DNA of 64,000 nt from Azoarcus sp. KH32C. Lineage in GTDB: Bacteria; Pseudomonadota; Gammaproteobacteria; Burkholderiales; Rhodocyclaceae. Positions 1 to 9,484 of the stretch are shown one piece after another. The DNA is taken from NCBI RefSeq assembly GCF_000349945.1, contig NC_020516.1:2852001-2916000 (forward strand), given 5' to 3'. A model generated the notes under the pieces. That model did not search any database. It worked only from the letters and a program-made list of their open reading frames with translations, and was not told the origin of the DNA. Both the position numbers and the translations under genes were made by a program. The first letter of the stretch is position 1; each line of letters opens with the position of its first letter.

Positions 1-713
1 CGAACATCGAGCGGGTGAGAGCGCTCGGCGGCGGCATCGCGATCCAGCATCGCATGGCTTTCCAGGGCGAGTACTTCGTCGATCGCTATGGTGCGGAAGC
101 CGCACGTCACACGCCGCCGATCCGGCGCATGCTGGACGCAGGCATTCCCGTCGGGGCCGGCACCGACGCCACGCGCGTCGCGAGCTACAACCCGTGGACG
201 GCGCTCTATTGGCTCGTGGCCGGACGCACCGTCGGCGGGCTCGAGCTCTACGGTGACGAAAATCGGCTGTCGCGCGAGACGGCGCTCGAATTGTGGACCG
301 CCGGCAGCGCCTGGTTCTCGTCCGACCACGGCATCAAGGGCGCGATCAGGAACGGTCAGCTGGCCGACCTCGCGGTGCTTTCCGACGACTTCTTCAGCGT
401 GCCCGAGGAAGCAATCAAGAGCATCGAATCCGTGCTGACGGTGGTCGGCGGCAAGGTCGTCTGGGGCAGTGGAGAATTCGCCCCGCTCGCCCCTCCCCCG
501 CTGCCCGTGTTGCCCGACTGGTCCCCCGTCGCGCGCGTGCCTGGGCACTATCGGCCTGCGCCTCCTGCGGCTCAACGCGCCGAACTCCACCAGTGCGCCG
601 GGGCTTGCACGGTGCATGGTCATCGGCACGATCAGGCGCGCAAGTCGAACGTCCCGGTGTCCGACTTTGTGGGGTTCTGGGGTGCGCTCGGCTGCTCCTG
701 CTGGGCGATCTGA
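1..713 (+). CDS. Amidohydrolase family 3 (YtcJ-like), C-terminal part
   Basis: Only the 3' part is in the window; the reading frame is open from base 3 and the start lies upstream. The visible piece has the late amidohydrolase elements: a metal-site Asp in the GAGTDA segment, then a helix rich in TALELWTAGSAW, then the GAIRNGQLADLAVLSDDFF segment typical of the small beta-sandwich that closes YtcJ/exoenzyme-type metal-dependent amidohydrolases. The product ends in FWGALGCSCWAI, a tail I associate with this subgroup. Members hydrolyse amide or imide bonds but substrates are mostly unknown. It faces the minus-strand operon to its right, so it is not co-transcribed with it. Confidence 0.8.
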   Translation, partial: NIERVRALGGGIAIQHRMAFQGEYFVDRYGAEAARHTPPIRRMLDAGIPVGAGTDATRVASYNPWTALYWLVAGRTVGGLELYGDENRLSRETALELWTAGSAWFSSDHGIKGAIRNGQLADLAVLSDDFFSVPEEAIKSIESVLTVVGGKVVWGSGEFAPLAPPPLPVLPDWSPVARVPGHYRPAPPAAQRAELHQCAGACTVHGHRHDQARKSNVPVSDFVGFWGALGCSCWAI

Positions 714-754
714 GGCGGGCCGATTAAGCGGCAGCGGCCAGCGTCGTCACGGCA

Positions 755-1078
755 TCAGATCCTGACGACGTCGGCCCATTCGGGATGGCGTTCCCGCTGT
801 GCACGCACGAAGGGACACAGCGCAAGGATCTTGTAGCCGCCCCGCCGCGCGTCCTCGACGAGGCGTGCGGCAAGCTTTCCGCCGACGCCCATGCCGCGCA
901 TCGCGTCCGGCACTGCCGTGTGATCGGCGATCAGCAGCTCGGTGCCCGCCTTGCTGAAGGTCAGCTCGGCCTCCTCGCCCACCCCTGGAACCCGCGCGAC
1001 GTAACGTCCCTTCGACTCCGTGTCCTCGCGCTCGATTGTCACTTCTCCTTGCAGGCGCGGCGCTTCCGGTTTGTCCAT
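755..1078 (-). CDS. Small GNAT-like N-acetyltransferase (YidJ/PF14542 type)
   Basis: This 107-residue protein matches the short acetyltransferase family that keeps only the acetyl-CoA-binding half of the GNAT fold. The central segment (about residues 53-91) has the pattern HTAVPDAMRGMGVGGKLA, the pyrophosphate-binding loop, followed by a conserved CPFV. The start is supported by CAGGAG eight bases upstream. It is the last gene of a minus-strand run that begins at the aminotransferase, 82 bases after the aspartoacylase-like gene. Its acceptor is unknown; such proteins are often stand-alone, so a metabolic link to the neighbours is not established. Confidence 0.75.
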   Translation of the reverse strand: MDKPEAPRLQGEVTIEREDTESKGRYVARVPGVGEEAELTFSKAGTELLIADHTAVPDAMRGMGVGGKLAARLVEDARRGGYKILALCPFVRAQRERHPEWADVVRI

Positions 1079-1160
1079 GATTTCTCTCCTGTCGCTATCA
1101 ATCAGATGTAGCCCAGAAGCGGGTCGCTTGCATCCTTGCGACTGGACATATGGGCCGTTC

Positions 1161-2153
1161 TTACAGATCGAGCAATTCGCCGAGGCGGACTACCGTAACA
1201 CCCGGACGCAACTGGCGCAGTGATGGCATGACCAGCACGCAGTTCCGATAAGGCGTACGGATCGGCTCGCCCTCGCGCCACGCGATGATCGTACCCGCCT
1301 CCGGAAAGGTTTCGAGCCCGTTGTAGTTGCCGGCGAAGCGGAAGTCGAAACTGGAGGCGACCACAGGCTCTGTCACCCTCACGACCTTCTGTGCTGGCTC
1401 AGGCTGGCTCAGCCAGCCGGGCGGGAGTTCGGTCGACTCGACGATGCCATGCAGGACTAGAAAACCTGCCGTCACCTCGCGGCCGACCTCCGCCGCACCC
1501 GCCTCCCAGTGTTGCCCGCACTCGATGAGCAGTGCGTTCTTGGGGCTCGCCGGATCGCCGAAGGCGGCGTAGTCGCGCATGCGGCGGCCTTCCGGATGCC
1601 CCTCGTCGCAGACCACCCATGCCGGCGTGCCCAGGGCACGCGCAAGCGCGAGCCCCTTCTCGAGGGGGCCGCATACCGACAGCGGCGCGCTGCGCTCGTG
1701 CATTGAGTGCAGGTCGAGCAGGAAGTCGACCTGGTCGATGACCGGGCGCATCTCGCGCGCACGACGCAGCTCGACCGAGTCGCGCGAGCGGTCGTCCAGG
1801 ATGGCCGGAGTCCACACCCGGTTGAAATCCTGATCGACGAATCGGGAGGCGTCCGGATTGGCCGGGTCGAAGCGCTCGTAGGCGGCAACGTTGGCGAAGG
1901 CCAGGGTCAGCCGCCCCCTGCGCGGCCGGATGCCCACGTCGAGAAGTTCCTTGACCACGATCGCCCCGCACACCTCGTTGCCGTGGGTGAGCGCGTTGAC
2001 CATCACGTGGGGGCCGGGGACACCGCTGTCGAAGGTGTACACATAGGGAATGCCCGTGTTGCCCTCGGCAAAGGGACGGATGTCCGGGAACTCGAGCTCG
2101 ATCGGATAAGGGGCATCCGGGCCCGTCTGGGGACTGGGGGTTGAGGTCTGCAT
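1161..2153 (-). CDS. Succinylglutamate desuccinylase/aspartoacylase family zinc hydrolase
   Basis: The 330-residue protein carries the zinc site of the M14-like AstE/AspA family: HGNE at residues 57-60 (His and Glu ligands), DLHS with His149, and a likely catalytic Glu at 211 in LLIECGQHW. Family members remove an acyl group from N-acyl amino acids (N-acetylaspartate, N-succinylglutamate, or N-acetyl-diaminobutyrate in ectoine breakdown). GGAG lies upstream of the ATG. It follows the dehydrogenase gene by 33 bases and probably shares its transcript. An EutE/DoeB-type role was considered, but the DoeA/EutD partner is not seen in the window, so the substrate stays open. Confidence 0.8.
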   Translation of the reverse strand: MQTSTPSPQTGPDAPYPIELEFPDIRPFAEGNTGIPYVYTFDSGVPGPHVMVNALTHGNEVCGAIVVKELLDVGIRPRRGRLTLAFANVAAYERFDPANPDASRFVDQDFNRVWTPAILDDRSRDSVELRRAREMRPVIDQVDFLLDLHSMHERSAPLSVCGPLEKGLALARALGTPAWVVCDEGHPEGRRMRDYAAFGDPASPKNALLIECGQHWEAGAAEVGREVTAGFLVLHGIVESTELPPGWLSQPEPAQKVVRVTEPVVASSFDFRFAGNYNGLETFPEAGTIIAWREGEPIRTPYRNCVLVMPSLRQLRPGVTVVRLGELLDL

Positions 2154-2186
2154 TGTTGTTCTCCGTCGGGTCGGGCTGTGGGCCGG

Positions 2187-3281
2187 TCAGCCGGCCGAGT
2201 TTTCCAGTGCGGCTGCGATCGCCTTGCCCAGCTCGGTGGTCGAAGCCTTGCCGCCCAGGTCGGCGGTGCGCGCCCCCTCCTTCAGCACTTTCTGGATGGC
2301 GCGCACGATCGCGTCGTGGGCACGGCGGCCGGCGCCTTCACCGCGGCTGAGGAAGTCGAGCATCATGCCGCCCGACCAGATGGCGCCGATCGGGTTGGCG
2401 ATGTTCTTGCCATAGATGTCCGGGGCGGAGCCGTGCACCGGCTCGAAGAGCGAGGGGAAGCGGCGCTCCGGGTTGAGGTTGGCCGAGGGTGCGAGGCCGA
2501 GCGTGCCGGTGCACGCCGGACCGAGGTCGGAGAGGATGTCGCCGAAGAGGTTGGAGGCCACCACCACGTCGAAGCGCTGCGGCTGCAGCACGAAGCGCGC
2601 GCACAGCGCGTCGATGTGCTGCTTGTCCCAGGTAACGTCGGGGTAGTGCTGCGCCATCTCGGCCGCGCGTGCGTCCCACCACGGCATGCTCACCGCCACG
2701 CCGTTGCTCTTGGTCGCGACGGTGACGTGTTTGCGCCCGCGCTGGCGCGCCTGCTCGAAGGCGAACCGCAGCACCCGCTCGGTGCCGTGACGGGTGAACA
2801 CCGACTGCTGCATCACCAGTTCGCGCTCGCTGCCCTCGAACATCGTGCCGCCCACCGCGGTGTATTCGCCTTCGGTGTTTTCGCGCACGATCAGCATATC
2901 GATGTCGCCACCGCTGCGCCCGGCGAGCGGACACGGCACGCCGTCGAAGAGCCGCGCCGGGCGCAGGTTGATGTACTGGTCGAACTCGCGCCGGAACTTG
3001 AGCAGCGAGCCCCACAGCGAGACGTGGTCGGGCACGGTCTCGGGCCAGCCGACGGCACCGAAGTAGATCGCATCCACCTCCGCGAGCTGTGCCTTCCAGT
3101 CGTCGGGCATCATCTTCCCGGTCTGCTGGTAGTAGTCGCAGCTCGCCCACTCGATGTGCTTGTACTCAAGTTCGATGCCGAATAGCTCGCCCGCGCGGTC
3201 GAGCACCCGCAAGCCTTCGGGAATCACTTCCTTACCAATGCCGTCGCCGGGGATGACGGCAATCCTGAATGAAGAATCCAT
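2187..3281 (-). CDS. Tartrate/D-malate dehydrogenase-type beta-decarboxylating dehydrogenase
   Basis: This 364-residue enzyme belongs to the isocitrate/isopropylmalate dehydrogenase superfamily. It has the N-terminal IPGDGIG signature, RENTEGEY (substrate phosphate/carboxylate region), and the metal-binding aspartates in SNLFGDILSDLG, with HGSAPDI near the NAD site. The WASCDYY segment and the overall length fit the tartrate dehydrogenase/D-malate dehydrogenase (TtuC/DmlA) branch, which oxidises 2-hydroxy C4 diacids with NAD. The frame remains open for about 200 codons upstream, but the ATG at 3281 is preferred: GAGGCGG precedes it and IPGDGIG begins at the usual distance. The other proposed upstream sequence would overlap the regulator gene. 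Confidence 0.88.
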   Translation of the reverse strand: MDSSFRIAVIPGDGIGKEVIPEGLRVLDRAGELFGIELEYKHIEWASCDYYQQTGKMMPDDWKAQLAEVDAIYFGAVGWPETVPDHVSLWGSLLKFRREFDQYINLRPARLFDGVPCPLAGRSGGDIDMLIVRENTEGEYTAVGGTMFEGSERELVMQQSVFTRHGTERVLRFAFEQARQRGRKHVTVATKSNGVAVSMPWWDARAAEMAQHYPDVTWDKQHIDALCARFVLQPQRFDVVVASNLFGDILSDLGPACTGTLGLAPSANLNPERRFPSLFEPVHGSAPDIYGKNIANPIGAIWSGGMMLDFLSRGEGAGRRAHDAIVRAIQKVLKEGARTADLGGKASTTELGKAIAAALENSAG

Positions 3282-3511
3282 GTGCGAACCGCCTCGTTGT
3301 TGGGATGAGAGGGAACGGGACGCGGCGCCTGGTAGAAGGCCCGCAGTCCCGGACTCGGCGCGTCGGGAGAACCGTCGCGATGGCTTCATGTTAGCCAGGG
3401 GGCGGCGGCGCGAACTCTCGTAACGGGACGCTCCGATCGCAGGATCGCGCGTTCTGGACAGGAACTTCGGAAGCTTGTGCCGCGGTGCGCCGGAAGGGGT
3501 GGCACGGGCGC

Positions 3512-4009
3512 TCAGGGATGGGAGGAAAAGAGCTTCTCGATGGGATAGAAGTCCTTCACGATCGGCGACTTGATCACGATGAAGCTGAAATACTTGTCGA
3601 TGCCGATCCGCTGCTCGAGCAGGTCCTCGACGATGCTCTGGTAGTGCACCACGCTGCGGGTCACGAACTTGAGCAGGTAGTCGAAGCCGCCGCTCACCAG
3701 GTGGCACTCGACGATCTCGTCCACGTTCCGGATGTAGGACTCGAACTTGATGAAGTCTTCGCGGCGATGGTCGGACAGGGTGACCTGGGTGAACACCAAC
3801 TGCACAGGCCCCAGTTTCTCGAGCTGGACGTGGGCACCATAGCCGGTGATGTAGCCCGCCTTCTCCAGGCGCTTGACGCGCGTCAGGCAAGGGCTGGGCG
3901 ACAGGCCGACGGCATCCGCCAGATCGACGTTGGGGGTCCGCCCGTTGCGCTGGAGATGGCTGAGGATGCGCACGTCGAGACGGTCCAGTTTTGGGGCACC
4001 GTTCATCAT
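3512..4009 (-). CDS. Lrp/AsnC family transcriptional regulator
   Basis: The 165-residue product has an N-terminal winged helix-turn-helix (about residues 8-55; LDVRILSHLQRNGR then LSPSPCLTRVKRLE) and a C-terminal ligand-binding RAM domain ending in IVKDFYPIEKL. Two adjacent ATG codons (4009 and 4006) are possible starts; the first is given. A longer frame upstream overlaps the aminotransferase gene end and lacks family similarity. Lrp-type proteins sense amino acids and usually control adjacent catabolic genes, so the aminotransferase just upstream and the dehydrogenase just downstream are its likely targets. It lies between them on the same strand. Confidence 0.9.
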   Translation of the reverse strand: MMNGAPKLDRLDVRILSHLQRNGRTPNVDLADAVGLSPSPCLTRVKRLEKAGYITGYGAHVQLEKLGPVQLVFTQVTLSDHRREDFIKFESYIRNVDEIVECHLVSGGFDYLLKFVTRSVVHYQSIVEDLLEQRIGIDKYFSFIVIKSPIVKDFYPIEKLFSSHP

Positions 4010-4098
4010 CGGGGGCTGCTCGCCATCAGGTTTTCTAATAATTTCATGGTAACAAACCGCACCGTGGCGGGCCAGTGGCCGCGGTGCGGTACGTCTCC

Positions 4099-5478
4099 TT
4101 AGCGCAGTGCGCCGCGCACGCCGGGCATATCGAGCACCGTGTCCAACGTGCACCGGACGCGCTCGAACAGCAGGTCGAAGTCGATTTCGGTGTAGCACAG
4201 CGCAGGCGCGAAACCCAGCACGTTGTCGCCGAAGGCGCGGAAGATGACCCCGTTGCGGTAGGCGACATCGAAAATCCGGTCGGCGAGCTTGAGCCCGGGA
4301 TCGAAGCGGGCCTTCGTCTCCTTGTCGGCGACCAACTCGAGTGCCCCCAGCAGGCCGCGGCTGCGCGCATCGCCCACCAGCGGATGATCGAGGAGCCCGC
4401 GCAGGCCTTGCTCGAAGCGCGATGCGTGCCGGATGCCGTTCTCAAGCAGCCCCCCCTCGTGATACAGGCGCAGCACCTCCAGGGCTACCGCCGCGCTCAC
4501 CGGGTGGGCCGAATAGGTGTGTCCGTGGCCGACCGGCAGATCGTTGCCGCCCGCCTCGGCGATGGCCTGGTAGATCGCCTCGCTCATCAACACCGCGCCC
4601 ATCGGCGCGTAGCCGGCGGTGAGGCCCTTGGCCACGGTCATCACGTCCGGCGTGACGCCTTCCGCCTCGCACGCAAAGAGCGGACCGGTCCGTCCGAAGC
4701 CGGTGATCACCTCGTCCACCGCGAACAGGATGCCGAGCTCGCGGCAGGCGTCCTGCATCGCCTTGAGCCAGCCCTTCGGCGGCACGATCACGCCGCCCGA
4801 GCCCTGCACCGGCTCGCAGAAGAAGGCGGCAACGCGGTCGCGGCCGATCTCCTGCACCTTGTCCTTGAGCGCGGCCACCGAGGACCGAATGATCGCCTCC
4901 GGATCCGACCCCACCGGATTGCGATAGGGATAGGGCGACGGGATGCGGTGCTGGTTCGGCAGCGGCACGTCGAAGTTGCGGTGGAAAGCCGGGATCGCGG
5001 TGAGACCGGACCCCTGCGCCGACGAGCCGTGATAGCCGCGCTCGATGGTGATGAAGTGCTTCTTCTCCGGTTTGCCCAGCGCGTTGTAGTAATGGACGAT
5101 GAAGCGGATGGCGGAGTCGACCGCGTCGGATCCGCCCAGGGTGAAGTAGACCTTGCGCAGCGACGGCGGCGCGAGCTCCACCAGCTTCGCCGCGAGCCGG
5201 ATGGCCGGCTCCGAGCCGAAGTGGAAGTAGCCGGTCGCGTACGGCAGGCGGCGCATCTGCTCTTCGGCCGCGCGGACGATGCTCTCGTGGCCGTAGCCGA
5301 CGTTCACGCACCACAGGCCGGAGAACGCGTCGAGGAGTTCCTTGCCGTTGCTGTCCGTGAGGTAGGCGCCGTGGCCCGATTCGAGCACGGCAACGCCGCG
5401 CCGCTCGTGGGTCCGGTAATTGACGACGGGGTGAATCAGATGGTCGCGGTCGAGGGCGACGAGGGTTTCTCTTTGCAT
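4099..5478 (-). CDS. Class III (omega) aminotransferase
   Basis: This PLP enzyme of about 459 residues transfers an amino group from an omega-amino acid, amine or beta-amino acid to pyruvate or a 2-oxo acid. It has the family signature DEVITGFGRTG, where the Asp binds the PLP ring nitrogen, and the Schiff-base Lys in TVAKGLTAGY. The HLIHPVVNY segment near the N-terminus is common in the pyruvate-transaminase branch. Two starts compete: ATG at 5478, which gives the usual family N-terminus but has a weak ribosome site, and GTG at 5535, which adds 19 residues and has GGAGGG eight bases before it. It is the first gene of a minus-strand run with the Lrp regulator. Confidence 0.88.
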   Translation of the reverse strand: MQRETLVALDRDHLIHPVVNYRTHERRGVAVLESGHGAYLTDSNGKELLDAFSGLWCVNVGYGHESIVRAAEEQMRRLPYATGYFHFGSEPAIRLAAKLVELAPPSLRKVYFTLGGSDAVDSAIRFIVHYYNALGKPEKKHFITIERGYHGSSAQGSGLTAIPAFHRNFDVPLPNQHRIPSPYPYRNPVGSDPEAIIRSSVAALKDKVQEIGRDRVAAFFCEPVQGSGGVIVPPKGWLKAMQDACRELGILFAVDEVITGFGRTGPLFACEAEGVTPDVMTVAKGLTAGYAPMGAVLMSEAIYQAIAEAGGNDLPVGHGHTYSAHPVSAAVALEVLRLYHEGGLLENGIRHASRFEQGLRGLLDHPLVGDARSRGLLGALELVADKETKARFDPGLKLADRIFDVAYRNGVIFRAFGDNVLGFAPALCYTEIDFDLLFERVRCTLDTVLDMPGVRGALR

Positions 5479-5687
5479 GGTCTGTCTGCCGAGTGTTCGT
5501 TGAAGGGCGGGCTGAACGAGGGCAAGCGCGCTCACCGGCGACCCTCCGTTTGGAGGCGGGGAAAGGCCCTTGCGACGGAGTCATGGTAGCCATGGCCCTG
5601 CGGCGGTAGATTCCGACGACCGGGAAGCTGGTGCGCGGATATCGCGAATACGACGCCGATTCGGCATATCGTGCCGAGCCCTTCCCT

Positions 5688-7310
5688 TCAGCGCGAAAAG
5701 CGCGCCACCGTCAAGCTCAACTGCGTCGCGAGATCGCGCAGGTCCTGCGCCGCCACGCCGACCTCCTTCTGCGTGGAGGCGGTTTCGGCCACCGATTGCG
5801 CCACCTGCTCGATCCGTGCGGCCACCTCGCTGCTCGCATTGCGCTGCTCCCCGAGCGCGAGCGAGATCGACTCGACGTTGTGCAGGGTTCGCGCTATCGC
5901 GTCACGGATTACGGCCATGGTCTCGCCGGCCTCGAGAATGTGCCGTTTGCCCTGCGCCACCTGTGCGCACGCCGCGCCCATCTGCTCGCGGGTGCCGCGG
6001 GTTCCGTCTTGTATCGTCGTGACGAGCTTGACGATCTCGCCGGTCGACACCGACGTGCGTTCCGCGAGCTTGCGCACCTCGTCCGCAACCACGGCGAAGC
6101 CGCGCCCCTGCTCTCCGGCGCGCGCCGCCTCGATCGCGGCATTGAGGGCGAGCAGATTCGTCTGCTCGGCGATCTCGCGGATGACCACGCCAATCCTGCC
6201 GATGCTGTGCGAATCCTCGGCGAGGCGCGACATGCGTTGTGCGCCGTCCTCCATCACCCGGTCGATGCGCTCGAACTCCTCGGCGGCTTCGCGGATCATC
6301 TGCAGCCCGGACTCGCCCGCCTGGTTCGCGTGCTCCGCGACGCACCGGGCCTCGCCGGCGTTGTCGGCGATCCGGGCGATGCTCGCGGAAAGCTCCTGCA
6401 GGGCCGCTGCCATCGATTCGCTCGCCTCGCGCTGCCTCGCGGTGCGTTCGGTCACCTGCACGGAAGCGGCGGCGAGCTGCGCGGCGTTGCTGCCGAGCCG
6501 GCCCGCCCCGCCCGCGATCTGGCCGACCACTTCGCGCAGGTTCGCCCGCATCCGATCGATCGAGGCCATGACACCGACCGGTGCGGTCCTCGAACCGGAC
6601 GTGGCGGCCAGCCGTCCGTTGGCGATCTCGGTCGCGACGTGATCCAGGTCTCGCGGCTCGGCGCCGAGCTGGACGGTGACCTGACGGGTCAAGGCCGCCG
6701 CCAGGGCCGCCCCGATGACCACAGCGAGCGCGCCGACGACGATGTTTGCGACCAGGCTCCCCTGGAAGGTTTTCTGGCCGGACTCGTATTCGCGCTTCGC
6801 TTCGGCGAGCTGCATGTCGATCAGCTGCGCGAACGCGTCGGAGAAGGGATCGACCAAGGGATAGAGCTGGTGCGTGGTGAAGACGGACAGCGCCTCCGGA
6901 TCCTTCCGCTCGAGGATCTTCTTGAGCGACTGCAGCTGTGTGTCGGCCGCCTGCATCATCGGCCCGAGCTGCGCCGCCACCGTCCGCTCCGCGGGAGACA
7001 GCCGGCCCGCGGCGTAGGTCTTCCAGTGTTCGGCGATCGTCGTCTCCGCCTCCTGCACCAGGTGCAAGGCGTCTTCGTAGGAGATATGCCCCTCCCGCGC
7101 CTTGTAGGACGCAGCGACGATGTTCTTCGCGTACATGTCGGCGATGAGCTTGAGATCCCGCAGGGGCACCACGCGGTCCAGGTACACCCGCTCCAGCCCC
7201 TGAACCGTGGAGTTCATGCCGAGATGGCCGATCCCCGCGGACAGCACGATGAAGCCGATCAGAATAAAGGCCAGCGCAAGCAGCCTGTCACGGATTTTCC
7301 AGTTCTTCAT
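5688..7310 (-). CDS. Methyl-accepting chemotaxis protein
   Basis: A 540-residue inner-membrane chemoreceptor. One membrane segment lies at about residues 10-32 and a second at about 190-213, enclosing a roughly 155-residue periplasmic helical domain of the four-helix-bundle type. After a HAMP-like linker comes a long coiled-coil signalling domain whose conserved hairpin tip (EIAEQTNLLALNAAIEAA... RGFAVVADEVRKLAERT) sits at about residues 375-415 and contacts CheA/CheW. Its place inside a catabolic gene block suggests it senses the compound degraded there, but the ligand domain gives no direct clue. No clear Shine-Dalgarno precedes the ATG. No CheR/CheB pentapeptide tether is seen at the C-terminus. 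Confidence 0.93.
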   Translation of the reverse strand: MKNWKIRDRLLALAFILIGFIVLSAGIGHLGMNSTVQGLERVYLDRVVPLRDLKLIADMYAKNIVAASYKAREGHISYEDALHLVQEAETTIAEHWKTYAAGRLSPAERTVAAQLGPMMQAADTQLQSLKKILERKDPEALSVFTTHQLYPLVDPFSDAFAQLIDMQLAEAKREYESGQKTFQGSLVANIVVGALAVVIGAALAAALTRQVTVQLGAEPRDLDHVATEIANGRLAATSGSRTAPVGVMASIDRMRANLREVVGQIAGGAGRLGSNAAQLAAASVQVTERTARQREASESMAAALQELSASIARIADNAGEARCVAEHANQAGESGLQMIREAAEEFERIDRVMEDGAQRMSRLAEDSHSIGRIGVVIREIAEQTNLLALNAAIEAARAGEQGRGFAVVADEVRKLAERTSVSTGEIVKLVTTIQDGTRGTREQMGAACAQVAQGKRHILEAGETMAVIRDAIARTLHNVESISLALGEQRNASSEVAARIEQVAQSVAETASTQKEVGVAAQDLRDLATQLSLTVARFSR

Positions 7311-7416
7311 TTTGAGAGGACGTTTATTGGATTCGTAGCCCGGATGCAGGCTGCGGGCAGAAATCCCGGGCAGGCGCAGCGCTAAGGCGCCGCCGCCCGC
7401 TCTACCCGTTTCGGCT

Positions 7417-8343
7417 TCAATAGCCTTGGCGGCGGTCCACCAGGCCGATCAGCGGAAGCCCTTCGCGATGCCGGCGGAGGTTTTCCAGCACCGCCTCCAC
7501 GGCGGTCTCGGGTTGCGTCATGCTCGCGATGTGGGGCGTGACCATGATGCGCGGGTGGCGCCAGAATGGGTGCCCCGGCGGCAGGGGCTCCGTGTCGAAG
7601 ACGTCGAGGATCGCCGCGGACAGGCGTCCGCTGTCGAGCGCGTCCAGCAGGTCCTGCTCCACCAGGTGGCCGCCCCGCCCCACGTTCACCAGCACCGATC
7701 GCGGCGGCAGCCGTTCGAACAGGTCCCGCGAAAGAATGCCCCGCGTCGCGTTCGTCAGCGGCAGCAGGCAGACGAGGATGTCGGTGCGGGCGAGGAAGGC
7801 GTCCATGCCCTCCTCGCCGGCGTAGCTCTCGATGCCCGGCAGCTCGCGCGCAGTCCGGCTCCAGCCCGCGCACTGGAAGCCGAAGCCCTGCAGTTTCGCG
7901 AGCACCGCCTGGCCGAGCACGCCCATGCCGAGCACGCCGACCCGGCGCGAGCCCGCCGTGCGCACCCGGATCGGGTTCCACACCCCCTCGCGCTGCTGCG
8001 CGGCGTATGGCAGCCAGTCGCGGTGCGCGGCCAGCACGGCCAAGGTCGCGTACTCGACCATGCCTGCCACGAGCCCCGATTCGATCATGCGCACCACTGG
8101 CACCTCGGGAGGGATGCGCGAAAAATCGAACTGGTCGACGCCGGCACCCACGGAGAACACGACTTTCACGTTGGGAAAGGTCTCCGCCAGGTTCTCCGGC
8201 GGCTCCCAGGCGGCGAGGTAGCGCACTGCGGACGGGTTGCCGATGTCCGGCCAGATACGGAAATCGATATCGGGTGCCCGTTCGGCGAACAGCCTCGCCC
8301 AGACGGCCCCGCGCTCCGGATCGGCCTTGTAGAGAAAGCTCAT
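7417..8343 (-). CDS. GhrA-type glyoxylate/hydroxypyruvate reductase (D-2-hydroxyacid dehydrogenase)
   Basis: A 308-residue NAD(P)-dependent D-2-hydroxyacid dehydrogenase. The Rossmann glycine motif is VLGMGVLG at about residues 139-146, followed by the catalytic triad of the family: Arg in NVGRGG, Glu in DTEPLP and His in TPHIASMTQPE. The SMTQPE context is characteristic of the GhrA branch, which reduces glyoxylate and hydroxypyruvate. The ATG at 8343 is chosen because its product begins MSFLYKAD, matching the MSILYRSD start of the paralogue at 13731-14657. The two proteins have the same length and visibly similar sequence along their full extent. It follows the GNAT gene by 19 bases, so the two are probably co-transcribed. 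Confidence 0.9.
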   Translation of the reverse strand: MSFLYKADPERGAVWARLFAERAPDIDFRIWPDIGNPSAVRYLAAWEPPENLAETFPNVKVVFSVGAGVDQFDFSRIPPEVPVVRMIESGLVAGMVEYATLAVLAAHRDWLPYAAQQREGVWNPIRVRTAGSRRVGVLGMGVLGQAVLAKLQGFGFQCAGWSRTARELPGIESYAGEEGMDAFLARTDILVCLLPLTNATRGILSRDLFERLPPRSVLVNVGRGGHLVEQDLLDALDSGRLSAAILDVFDTEPLPPGHPFWRHPRIMVTPHIASMTQPETAVEAVLENLRRHREGLPLIGLVDRRQGY

Positions 8344-8362
8344 CGGGTCGCTCCGCGATGCG

Positions 8363-9223
8363 TCAGCCCAGGGCCTGATTGATGATCGCGAACTGGCGCA
8401 CGCCCTCGTCCGCATGGGCCGGCTCGCCGCGCACCATGGTGATCGCACTGTCGACCCTGTCGAGGCCCATGTCGGCCAGCCAGGGGGTGAGACCACTGGA
8501 TTCATGCACGTCGATGCGAACGAAGGAACCGGCGCGGACGCCGATCCAATGGGCGATGAGGGCCTTGGCCCGCTCGATGTCGGGCGCCACGACCGGTCCG
8601 ATGGCGTAGCCGCGGCCGAAGCGGCGGCAGAAGGCGAAGCCGACCGGTTCGTCACCGCCGTCGAGCACCACGCAATCGGCCACCTTGCGCAACGCGTCGA
8701 GGACGGTGGCCCGTGGCATGCCGAGCGCGCGGCACATGAGACGGGCGAGCTTGGGCCCATCGCTCGCGCCGATCGGGCGGATGCGCTCGCCGGCGGGCGG
8801 CACGGCGGTCCCGAGTTGGAACACCGTCCCCTGATGCTGGTGCAGCTGACCGACCGCGACGAAGCCGAGGCGCTCGTAGAGGGGCTGGCCAGCCAGCGTA
8901 GCGTAGAGCAGCGTGCTCCGCTCGCCCAATTCCTGGAGCACCCGGGTCATCAGCTCGCGTCCGATGCCCCTGCCCTGCGCGTCGGGTGAAACGATCACCA
9001 TGCCGAGGGAGCCGTGCTCGCTGCCGTAGGCCCAGCACAGGGCGGTGCCAACGATCGCACCCTCGCATTCGGCAACGAACCCCGTGCCGAGGCGATGGAC
9101 GAATTGCCAGTCTTCGAGCCGATGCGGCCAGCGTACTGCCTGCGAAAGCGCGTGCGCGGCGGGCAGGTCGCCCTCCACCATGCGGCGGTATTCGATTTGA
9201 AGTCCGGTGCCGGAAGTGGTCAT
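8363..9223 (-). CDS. GNAT family N-acetyltransferase (tandem-domain)
   Basis: The 286-residue product has an N-terminal GNAT domain with acetyl-CoA-binding loop SPDAQGRGIGRELM at about residues 78-91, and a degenerate second GNAT-like half, CVVLDGGDEPVGFAFCRRFGRGYAIGPVVAPD, as in the YitI/DUF-type double GNAT proteins. AAGGAGG eight bases upstream of the ATG makes the start secure. The acceptor amine is unknown. It is the first gene of a minus-strand pair with the GhrA-type dehydrogenase and is divergent from the aldehyde dehydrogenase at 9485; the 261-base gap between them should hold both promoters, though I see no convincing sigma-70 boxes. Confidence 0.85.
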   Translation of the reverse strand: MTTSGTGLQIEYRRMVEGDLPAAHALSQAVRWPHRLEDWQFVHRLGTGFVAECEGAIVGTALCWAYGSEHGSLGMVIVSPDAQGRGIGRELMTRVLQELGERSTLLYATLAGQPLYERLGFVAVGQLHQHQGTVFQLGTAVPPAGERIRPIGASDGPKLARLMCRALGMPRATVLDALRKVADCVVLDGGDEPVGFAFCRRFGRGYAIGPVVAPDIERAKALIAHWIGVRAGSFVRIDVHESSGLTPWLADMGLDRVDSAITMVRGEPAHADEGVRQFAIINQALG

Positions 9224-9484
9224 GAAAGCCTCCTTCAAGTGTCGGCTTAATGTCGCAGGCGGCAAGCGCGATTGATAGGACGTTCTTGCCGTTTGCACCG
9301 TTTCGGGTCGGCCAGGCGCAATTCGGCAGGATCATTCGCGCGCGGGAAAACAAAGAAACATCGTGCCGGAATCCCGCGTGGGCTCAACAGATAATGCTTG
9401 CAGTCGACTCCTATCATCGATCCGGGAACGAGAGCCTGCTCACCGCAGCGGCGATCGACGAAATGATCATAAGAAGGAGTCGCA